From positions 102,073-166,072 of the forward strand of contig CAVQRC010000045.1 in assembly GCA_963715045.1 (NCBI GenBank): DNA of 64,000 nt. The letters run 5' to 3'. The stretch comes from CAVQRC01 sp963715045 (GTDB lineage Bacteria; Planctomycetota; Planctomycetia; Pirellulales; Lacipirellulaceae). Below the pieces are notes generated by a model. That model worked only from the letters and a program-made list of their open reading frames with translations. It was not told where the DNA came from and did not search any database. Positions 26,910-34,776 of this stretch are shown piece by piece. Position 1 is the first letter of the stretch. Every line of letters begins with the position of its first letter. The translations under genes were made by a program, and so were the position numbers.

Positions 26910-29134
26910 ATGACGGAATTGAGCGAACAGTTCTGGGAACGGGCCGTGCTCAGCGGGGCACTCACCGAGCAGCAATACGAACGCCTGCGGCTTGCCTGGG
27001 ATCGCCGGAGTACGGCCTATGCGTCCGACCCCCGATCGCTCGCCAAGTGGTTGATCGCGCGGGGGCGCTGACGACTTATCAGGCGAAGATCCTGCTGGCC
27101 GGCAAGCCGGGTCCGTTTCGCTTTGGTGAGTATCGGGTGGTCGATCGGCTCCGCCGTCAGGGCGGCGGGCACTTTCTCGTGGCCGTGCATACGGACACCG
27201 GGCGGCAGGTGGTGTTGCATTTCTTCACGGCCGCCACGCGTCCTGTCGATGAGGCGGCGGCGTTCGCGGCGACCAACGATGCCCTCGCGGAGATCGGCCG
27301 CGACCTGGGGACCGCGAGCCGGTACGTCCAGGTTGGCGGCTTCCTGTTCACGGTCGTCGAGCCGCCAGCCGATTCGTCGCTGGCAGCGACCGAGGGCATC
27401 ACGCTGCCGCCAGACGCTCGAATCGAGATCGACATCGAAGCCGAGCCGCGCCACGCCGCACTTACGCGGCGTATCCCCCGGGCGGGGCGTCGCTGGCTTA
27501 CCCTGGGGCTGGGACTGGTCGCGATCGTCGGGGCGATTCTGGTCGCGGCATGGACACTGGGTCCCCGGGAATCAGGGCGACCCGTCGCGACCAGCGACCC
27601 GAGTACCTCCGCAGCACAGGTCCCGGAGACGCCTGCTCCCGCGGCGACCGCCAGCGCCGTGCGGCCCAGTTCGCGAGAGCGGATTGTGCCCGACGACGGC
27701 CAATTGCTGTGGGCCTCGCCGACCGCTGGTGACCCCCTGTCGCTGGCGTATCTGCCTGCCGGGAGCCAGATCCTGTGCCTCCTCAGGCCGCACCAGTTAA
27801 TGCACGCCCCCGAGGGACCGCGGGTCCTTGCCGCCGTGGGGCCCTGGGGACAGGCCCTCATCGAGGCCGTCGAACGCGATCTGAAATGTCCACTTGCAGC
27901 GGTCGACATGCTGCTGATCGGAATCCAATTCTCCCCGACCGAGGGCGGGTTGCTCCCCGCGTTCGTCGCCGAATTGCGGCCCGAAGCAGTCGCCGCCACC
28001 CGCCAACGCTGGCAGGCCGAGTCTCAGTCGCAACCCCTGGCCGCCCAGACCGTGTTCACCACCGCCAATCGCTCCGCCTGGTTCCCGCCAAGCCGCAAGG
28101 ATCGATTAATGGTTGTCTGCCCGGGCCCCGCCGGTGGTGTGGACTGGTTGAGGGAAGTCATCGAAGCCAACGGCAGTCCCCCGCCACTGCGACGTGAGAT
28201 GGAGCAGCTCGTGGCGGCCTCGGACAGCAACCGGCACCTGACGTTCCTGGCCGCGCCGAGTTCCCTCTTCAATCAACAGACGCACTTCTTTCGCGGTCCG
28301 CTGCAGAAGCTTCGCGAACCAACCGCGTGGCTGCTCGGCGGCGAAGTTGGCCGAGTGCAGGCGGTGGCCCTGAGCTTGCATTTCAGCGACCATTTTTTCC
28401 TCGAGTTTCGTGAAGCCGCGACGGCCGAAATCTCGCCCCGGACGCTGGCTCAAGGACTCCAGCAAAGGGTTGGGGAAATCGCGTTGGCGGTCGAAGACCA
28501 TATTATTGGTTTGCCACAGATCCATCGGTACGGCCGACGGATCGTGATGCGGCTCCCGGCGATGATCCGCAGTCTGGCCGCCTACACGCGGGTCGGCATT
28601 GAAGACGACCATGCCGTGGTCCGCGCGTATCTGCCCGTCGCCGCCGGGCACAATCTGTTGCTGGCGACTGACCTGCTGCTGCATGAATCGGCAGCCCGGC
28701 CTGCATCGGAAACCGTGCCCGCGAACGCCGCCGCCGAGCCGTCGACTCGCACGATCGAAGACCGACTGGCGGCGGAAATCTCACTCTCATTCGATCGCGA
28801 GACACTCGAGGACGCACTGCAACTGTGGTCCGAGACGGCCGACGTCGCCGTGGAACTGCTCGGCAGCGATTTGCAGCTCGAAGGAATCACGAAGAATCAG
28901 TCGTTCGGAATCGATCTGCAGCAGCGGCCGGCGGAAGAGATCCTGATCGCGATTCTCAGGGCGGCCAATCCGGATCCCACGGCGACGGGGCCGGACGACC
29001 CTCTTCAGAAGCTCATTTACATCGTCAAACCGCCAGCTGTCGGTAGTGCGGAAAGTGGCCGGGAGATCGTCTGGATCACGACCCGTGCCCAGGCCCAGGC
29101 CCGAGGTGACCCTCTGCCCGCAGCCTTTCAGTAA
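26910..29134 (+). CDS. Membrane protein with vestigial kinase N-lobe and C-terminal STN-like domain (one frame break)
   Basis: The frame from 26910 (MTELSEQFWERAVLSGALTE) breaks in the GGGGG run near 27060. Adding one G joins it to GALTTYQAKILLAGKPGPFR and the rest. The first 60 residues match the region that precedes planctomycete Ser/Thr kinases. A glycine-loop-like stretch follows (FGEYRVVDRLRRQGGGHFLV), but HRD and DFG motifs are absent. A membrane helix lies near residue 200 (LTLGLGLVAIVGAILVAAW). The large outer part ends in a segment resembling the secretin/TonB short N-terminal domain (LEDALQLWSETADVAVELL). Function unknown. Confidence 0.6.
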
Positions 29135-29182
29135 CCGGCGTGTAGCCGGGTCACTCCGTGGCCCGGGCCCGCACGGCCGCGG

Positions 29183-29215
29183 GTGCAGGAACGCAGTTGC
29201 GGACGTTCGGACTTA
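29183..29215 (+). repeat. Left-half copy of the dispersed inverted-repeat element
   Basis: The first 20 bases, GTGCAGGAACGCAGTTGCGG, are identical to 55865-55884. The similarity fades after about 30 bases, and the right arm is absent. Confidence 0.65.
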
Positions 29216-29367
29216 TGAAGCAGTTCCCAAACAAATTTCACCGAGGTCGGTCAGCTTTGCCGCGCTCATCGCGGACCCAGCTCCGCGGAGCGCCAGAAGC
29301 ATCCGGGGCGGAGTATGTACCACACCGCTTCAAGCCGCTGCACTTCACGCTCTCACGGTCACCTGCG

Positions 29368-29385
29368 AAAAGACCTGGGTCTTTT
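29368..29385 (+). terminator. Palindromic terminator-like stem
   Basis: AAAAGACC pairs with GGTCTTTT with a central TG, followed by more T and G. It is 233 bases downstream of the 26910 gene. Confidence 0.5.
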
Positions 29386-29592
29386 TGGGGGAATAGGCAT
29401 ACTGAAAAATTGCCTAAACAACCAAAAATACCCCAGGGGTCTTTAATGGGTCGTCAAACCCGGCAGCGATGTGATGACTTTTAAAAATCCGCACTCACCC
29501 CGGGCGGTACCCGCTTGAACGGGCAATAATTAGGCTGGAGCACTGCGAAGTCACCCCATCGGCCACCGACCGCGGGCAAATCGTCACAATTC

Positions 29593-31551
29593 ATGCAACC
29601 CTTTCACATTATCTGCGTCACCTGCCAGGCCCGGTTGAAGGTGCAGTCGGCATCCATCATCGGGCAGATTGTGTCCTGTCCCAAGTGCGAAAGCATGGTG
29701 CAGGTAACGCCGCCGAAGGATTGGTCGCCTGACGCTGAGAGCACTCCCGAGGCTGCCGGACGTCCCTTCGTCCGAAACGCCTCCCGACGCGGCCCCTTCG
29801 CCTGTTGCGACCTCGTCCCCGCCTCCATCCGGCGGGGCCGTCCCGACGTCCTCGACGGAAGCGCCGCCCACTGAATCCGGCCCTCCTCCTGCACCGCTTT
29901 CGCCGAGGGAACAACTCGGTAAACGCGTCGCGGTGGCGGTCGCGGGAGGAGGCGTCCTGCTTGCCGTCGTCGCGGTGACCATCACATGGTGGTTGCGGGC
30001 GGGGGCCACCGATTCGCAGGTCGATCTGCCTGGACCGGGCTCCGACGCGGCGGTCACCGACCCCATCCAGGCATCCCGTTCCGCAGACGCATCCGAACCC
30101 CTGGCTGAATCCCTGCCCGACCCGGACGGGCAGATTGCAGCAGCGACCTCGTCCAGCGACCCACCGGCCGGCAAGGCTCTGGCGACGGCTGACGTTCCGG
30201 CAGCGGCCCAGCCACGTGTCGTCAATCGACCGATCCCTCCCGCGGAAGCGGCGGAGGATCCATCTTCTCACCCGATCGGGGCCTCCGAAGAGCCGTCGCC
30301 GGCGGAAACGGTACGGGTCGCAGCACGTCCGGTCCACGATGCGATCCTCGACGGCTTACCGGCCGAGGGAGGGATCTCACCGGTCACGCCGCTCGCCGGA
30401 GGCAACCTCGGAAGCCCCGCCCGAGCCCGCTCTCGGAAACGACTCCACCCACGACGCCTGCCGACGCGCCCCAGGCGTCGCTTCCCGGCGACGAGGGGGT
30501 CATGGTTCGCACCGCTTCGCCGGAGCGGATGCCCGAGCCGCCCATTCCCACCGGCAAGCGACTCGCGACACCGATCCCGCGGTTCGTCGCCCGCGAAGTT
30601 TCGCTTTACGATGCGTTGCAACTCGTGGGTGATCTCAGCGGATTGGCGATCTCCTTCGAACCTTCGGCAGTCCCCGATCCGCAGGCCACGCTCGGCGTTG
30701 CCGTGGAGGTCAAGCTCGAGAATACGACTGCCGGCCTGACGCTCGACGAATTGCTGCGGCCCTGTGGGTGTGTCTTCTCGGCAACCGGGGTGCACGTGCG
30801 GATCGTGGCAGCCGAGAATCAGCCACAACAACGGGAGTGGAATCTCGCCGACGTCACCCCGCCGGGATCGGATTGGGCCGCCTGGCTGGCCGACTATCTC
30901 CCCACGATCATTGCCCCCGACTCCTGGCAGGCGGGCGGCGGCCAGATCTCGGCCGATCGCAATACGCTGATTGCCACGCATACACGCGAAGTTCTGGCCC
31001 AGATCGATCGCGTCGTCGCGACGCTGGCCGCTGCCGGCAAGCCGTCGCGGGCGTCAGCCGCCCCCGAAATTCAATGGCAACCGCAATCTCTCACGCTCAC
31101 CATGCACGAATTGGCACCCTTCCGCGATGTCATCCGTACCTGGGAGTCGCAGACCGGAATCACGATGCTCGTCGACTGGCAGCAGCTTGCCGAACGTGAT
31201 GTCACGCCGCACACCCTGCTCGCCTGCTCGGTCATCGACCGGAATCCGGGCCTCGCTCTCGATCTCATTCTCGGCCACCTGGACCTCGGCTGGCGACCGG
31301 TGGGATCGCACACGATCGAGATCACGTCCCTCGTGAACCTGGCCGCCCATCCCGAATTCCGCTGCTATGACCGCCGTCAGTTGCAGACCGCGGGCCCGGA
31401 AGTCGCCGCCATCCTGCGAGGTCTGCGGGACGGCAGCGATGGAAGCCCGCTGCGGACGGCCTTCGTCGAAGTACCCGGCTCGGACAGGTTGTGGTTGGTC
31501 ACAGCCGCGGCCCCCGTGCTTCGCCGTCTCGATCAGGCCCTCGGCCGCTAG
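29593..31551 (+). CDS. Zinc-ribbon membrane protein with STN-like domain (two frame breaks)
   Basis: The N-terminus IICVTCQARLKVQSASIIGQ plus CPKC is a zinc ribbon. After a frame break near 29755-29765 come a Pro/Ser-rich stretch and a membrane helix (VAVAVAGGGVLLAVVAVTIT). A second break near 30410-30425 leads, through a Pro-rich linker, into a 340-residue outer part. That part starts with REVSLYDALQLVGDLSGLAI, similar to the STN-like end of the preceding gene. Restored length is about 650 aa. Both genes may work in the same envelope process; the role is unknown. Confidence 0.6.
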
Positions 31552-31612
31552 CGGACCCGGATGATCAGCCGTCGAGCGTCGTCGCACGGGAAACGGCCTC
31601 TCCCCCCCGGAG

Positions 31613-31640
31613 CCCCGATCCCTGACCCCTGACCCCTGAC
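31613..31640 (+). repeat. CCCCTGA heptad tract
   Basis: Four 7-base units of the CCCTGAC type lie between the STN-like gene and the DUF1501 gene. They belong to the same family as 25721, 59021, 60462 and 61130. Confidence 0.55.
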
Positions 31641-31686
31641 CGGTTACAATCCCTCGGTCACCGTCCCGAATTCAACGAGGGCCAAA

Positions 31687-33126
31687 ATGGATCACGTGGC
31701 GCACCGGATCACACATCCCGTCTCGCGGCGGACATTCTTGTTGGCTTCGGGCAGCGGGTTCGCAGGGTATACGTTTGGGTCTCCGGCGGCGACCGCGGCG
31801 ATTTCCGCGGCCGCAGGTTCCGGCCATGGCAAGGCGAAGAGCACGATCCTGTTTTTCCTCTGCGGCGGGGCGTCCCAGCTCGACACCTGGGACATGAAGC
31901 CCGACGCGCCGCTCGAATACCGCGGCCCGTTCAAGCCGATCGCGACCTCGTCCCCCGAGGTTCGGCTTTGCGAACACCTGCCGCTGCTGGCCCGGCAGGC
32001 CCACCACCTGGCCGTGGTCAATTCGATCGGGGCGACGGTCAACACCAATGACCATCACGCCGGCTACTACTACAACCTCACCGGCCACGTCCCCGATCGC
32101 ACGTTTCTGACCCTGGGCAACGACCGCCGGCCCTATCCGGATGACTGGCCTTACATGGGCTCGGTGGTTGCCGCCCGGCGGTCGGTGGAAAACAAGCTGC
32201 CGCGGGCAATTTCGCTGCCGCACAGCCCGAGCCGCAAACCCTACACGCGTCCGGGCCAGTTCGCGGCGCGGCTCGGCGTGGAATTTGAGCCGCTGTACCT
32301 CGCGGGCAGCCGCGAGAAACCGCTGAAGTTTGTCGCTCCATCGCTGGCTTTGCAAGGAAACGTCACTGCGGATCAGCTCTCGAATCGATACGAGCTGCTG
32401 CAGGTGATCGATCAGGCACGCCGAGAACTGGAGTGGCACGCCGCCACCCAGGTCTGGAATCGCCAGCAGCAGCGGGCGATGTCTCTTCTGACATCGGCCA
32501 ATTCGGCGAACGCATTCGATCTTTCGGGGGAGTCGCCCAAGGTCCGCGCCCGGTACGGGGAAACCGTGAATGGGATGAGCCTGCTGCTTGCCCGCCGGCT
32601 CGTCGAAGTCGGGGTCCCGTTCGTGACCGTGTTCTGGCTCGGGGCTGGCGTGGGCACCCCGCTGGCCAAGAAGTGCAGCAGCGCTGGGAGTTGGGACACT
32701 CACGGGAACAACTTCAATTGCCTGAAGGACGACCTGCTGCCCGAATTCGATCGCGGCTTCTCGGCGCTGATCGAAGACCTTGCCGATCGAGGCTTGCTGG
32801 ATGAGACGTTGTTATTGGTGACCAGCGAGATGGGGCGGACTCCGAAGGTCGGCGACCCTCGCAGTGGTGGCGTCTCAGGAGCCGGTCGCGATCATTGGAC
32901 GCACTGCCTGACCGACTTGCTGGCCGGCGGCGGAATTCGAGGCGGCCAGACGTATGGCTCGAGCGATCGGTTCGGAGAGTATCCGGCCGAACGTCCACTC
33001 ACTCCGGCGGATATCACCAAGACCGTTTACCACGCCATGGGCATCGACGATCTGACGGCCGTCGATGCGCAAGGCCGACCCTACCACCTGCTCGCCGAAG
33101 GACAGCCCGTACTCGACCTGTTCTAA
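31687..33126 (+). CDS. DUF1501 family Tat-exported protein
   Basis: A 479-aa protein with a twin-arginine signal (SRRTFLLASGSGFAGYTFG). It has the family hallmarks FFLCGGASQLDTWDMKPDAP, NDHHAGYYYNLTGHV and TSEMGRTPKVGDPRSGGVSG. DUF1501 proteins are abundant in Planctomycetota, often paired with a DUF1549/DUF1553 partner that is not next to it here. They are related to sulfatase/alkaline-phosphatase-like folds, and their substrate is unknown. It is convergent with DAHP synthase. Confidence 0.9.
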   Translation: MDHVAHRITHPVSRRTFLLASGSGFAGYTFGSPAATAAISAAAGSGHGKAKSTILFFLCGGASQLDTWDMKPDAPLEYRGPFKPIATSSPEVRLCEHLPLLARQAHHLAVVNSIGATVNTNDHHAGYYYNLTGHVPDRTFLTLGNDRRPYPDDWPYMGSVVAARRSVENKLPRAISLPHSPSRKPYTRPGQFAARLGVEFEPLYLAGSREKPLKFVAPSLALQGNVTADQLSNRYELLQVIDQARRELEWHAATQVWNRQQQRAMSLLTSANSANAFDLSGESPKVRARYGETVNGMSLLLARRLVEVGVPFVTVFWLGAGVGTPLAKKCSSAGSWDTHGNNFNCLKDDLLPEFDRGFSALIEDLADRGLLDETLLLVTSEMGRTPKVGDPRSGGVSGAGRDHWTHCLTDLLAGGGIRGGQTYGSSDRFGEYPAERPLTPADITKTVYHAMGIDDLTAVDAQGRPYHLLAEGQPVLDLF

Positions 33127-33189
33127 CGCCGGCGGTGGAATGGATCGTGCTTGCCGTCGGTAGGCGGAACTTGGCGGCTCGTGCTGCCG

Positions 33190-33213
33190 GTCACTCTCGG
33201 CGAAAGTCACCCA
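33190..33213. repeat. Palindromic repeat fragment between convergent genes
   Basis: GGTCACTCTCGGCGAAAGTC continues into ACCC. It is closely related to hairpin B of the 17796 tandem repeat. It could act as a two-way terminator for DUF1501 (plus) and aroF (minus). Confidence 0.5.
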
Positions 33214-33220
33214 CGGTCCG

Positions 33221-34234
33221 TCATAGCGACTTGTCTACGGCTTCGGCGATCCGTTGGCACTCGCGCATCGCCGTCGCGAATTCCTCGAACCGCATCGACT
33301 GGTAGCCGTCGCTCATTGCCTGCTCGGGATCCGGATGGACCTCCATGATCAGGCCGTCCGCCCCGGCCGCGATCGCCGCTTTGGCCATGTCCCGGACCAG
33401 GTACGTATGCCCCGTTCCATGACTGGGATCGACCACCACCGGGAGATGCGTCTTCTGGTGCAGGTACGGCACGGTCGCCAGCGGCAGCGTGAACCGGGTG
33501 TGGGCTTCGAACGTGCGGATCCCCCGCTCGCAGAGCATCACGTTTGGATTCCCGCCGTCGAGAATGTACTCGGCGGCCAGGAGAAGTTCGTCGATCGTCG
33601 CGCTGGGACCTCGCTTGAGCAAGACGGCCCGCGAAGATTTTCCCGCCGCTTCCAGCAACCGGTAGTTCTGCATGTTTCGCGCGCCGATCTGCAACACGTC
33701 GGCATACTCGCCCACCAATTCCACGTCTTCCGGGGCAATCACCTCGGTCACGACCGCCAGTCCCGTTTCATCGCGTGCCGCGGCCAGCAGCTTCAGACCT
33801 TCCTCCTTGAGCCCCTGGAAGCTGTAGGGACTGGTCCGCGGCTTGAACGCACCGCCGCGGAGCGCCGTCGCGCCGGCAGCCTTCACCGCCCGTGCCGTAG
33901 AGACGATCTGCTCTTCGCTCTCCACCGAACAGGGCCCGGCAATCACGCCGACTGTCGACCCGCCGACGGTCAGGCTCCCCACCTGGATGACCGTCGGCTC
34001 CGGTTTCACTTCCGTGCTCGCCATCTTGTACGGAGCCAGAATCGGCACCACCTCATCGACACCCGCCCCGCTTTCGAGCGACTCCCGCGTGCCGTGCCGC
34101 TTGTCGCCGATGGCCGCGATCACCGTTCGCTCCGTCCCTACGATGACGTGCGAGCGAAGCCCCATCTGCTCCACCCGCTCTACCATGTGGTCCACCTCGT
34201 CCTGCGAGGCACCCTTTTTCATCACCACGATCAT
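33221..34234 (-). CDS. aroF: 3-deoxy-7-phosphoheptulonate (DAHP) synthase, type I-beta
   Basis: This enzyme starts the shikimate pathway by joining PEP and erythrose 4-phosphate. The 337-aa product has an N-terminal ferredoxin-like regulatory domain (MIVVMKKGASQDEVDHMVER) and the barrel motifs VIAGPCSVESEEQI, LRGGAFKPRTSPYSFQGL, LQIGARNMQNY, VLLKRGPSATIDELL and VVDPSHGTGH. The ATG at 34234 is chosen. The open frame runs further upstream through the leader, but that part is a non-protein extension. A terminator and a Phe/Trp-rich leader peptide lie upstream. aroDE and aroK are elsewhere in the window. Confidence 0.95.
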   Translation of the reverse strand: MIVVMKKGASQDEVDHMVERVEQMGLRSHVIVGTERTVIAAIGDKRHGTRESLESGAGVDEVVPILAPYKMASTEVKPEPTVIQVGSLTVGGSTVGVIAGPCSVESEEQIVSTARAVKAAGATALRGGAFKPRTSPYSFQGLKEEGLKLLAAARDETGLAVVTEVIAPEDVELVGEYADVLQIGARNMQNYRLLEAAGKSSRAVLLKRGPSATIDELLLAAEYILDGGNPNVMLCERGIRTFEAHTRFTLPLATVPYLHQKTHLPVVVDPSHGTGHTYLVRDMAKAAIAAGADGLIMEVHPDPEQAMSDGYQSMRFEEFATAMRECQRIAEAVDKSL

Positions 34235-34372
34235 CTCAGTTCTCCCCAGGAATAAGGTCTTAAGAAACTTTCCGAAAACTCCGCTTCGCGTGTCCCACGC
34301 CCGAGAAAGCGGGGGGCTGAAGCTGGATTTCGGATCGGCTTGAAACAGGCTCCCGCCAGCCGATGGCAGGCC

Positions 34373-34418
34373 AAAAACAAAAAACCCCGAGATCCGCTGA
34401 GGGCTCTCGGGGTTCTGG
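34373..34418 (-). promoter_or_regulatory. Attenuator terminator of aroF
   Basis: On the minus strand, AACCCCGAGA (34414-34405) pairs perfectly with TCTCGGGGTT (34392-34383), followed by TTTTTTGTTTTT down to 34373. The sequence CCAGAACCCC (34418-34409) can instead pair with GGGGTTGG (34467-34460) in the leader, which would break the terminator. That leader segment can itself be held by CCCTGCCC (34482-34475). The order 1:2, 2:3, 3:4 is that of a classic amino-acid attenuator. Confidence 0.75.
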
Positions 34419-34446
34419 ATGCGTGTCTGGTTCGTACGGCCGCCGA

Positions 34447-34530
34447 CTACCAATCACCTCCAACCCCACCCCCAGGGCAGGGAAACGTAAACCAGAAGTT
34501 TGCGGCGGCAGATTGATTCATAGCGGTCAT
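34447..34530 (-). CDS. Aromatic-rich leader peptide of aroF
   Basis: A 27-codon ORF too short for routine calling. It starts at the ATG at 34530 (a second in-frame ATG lies at 34521) and ends at TAG 34449-34447. The middle reads AANFWFTFPCPGG: three Phe and one Trp codon within five positions, and a second Trp is the last codon before the stop. The Phe/Trp run lies immediately before the segment that would be masked by a stalled ribosome. No strong Shine-Dalgarno sequence is seen. Confidence 0.7.
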   Translation of the reverse strand: MTAMNQSAAANFWFTFPCPGGGVGGDW

Positions 34531-34673
34531 TCTTGTTGGCGTTCACGGACTTTGCAAGTGAGCAGGATGGGCGGATGGGGGAATGGGCGAGGAGGGGAAT
34601 GGGGGAAGCGAGTGGCAGGGTTGGCAAGTCCACCGAAACTGGCCGCGTAGTGACATTTTGTATATGTTCTAGC

Positions 34674-34770
34674 CCCACCAACCCACCAACCCACCAACCC
34701 ACCAAACCCATAAACCCATAAACCCATAAACCCATAAACCCATAAACCCATAAACCCACCTGCCCACCAA
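34674..34770. repeat. Octanucleotide array, 12 units, directly before comEC
   Basis: Four CCCACCAA units, six CCCATAAA units, then CCCACCTG and CCCACCAA. One extra A separates the two blocks. The array ends 6 bases before the comEC ATG. On the minus strand it reads as GGG separated by 5 bases, a G-quadruplex-type spacing. Confidence 0.92.
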
Positions 34771-34776
34771 CCGCTG

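Larger units (their letters stand above)
29135..29592. other. Gap with repeat fragment and two palindromes
   Basis: No supportable gene. It contains the left half of the 55865-type element (29183-29215, starting GTGCAGGAACGCAGTTGCGG). It also has an AAAAGACC-TG-GGTCTTTT stem at 29368-29385 and a CCCC-A-GGGG stem with TCTTT at 29431-29444. The former can end transcription from the gene upstream. Confidence 0.5.
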
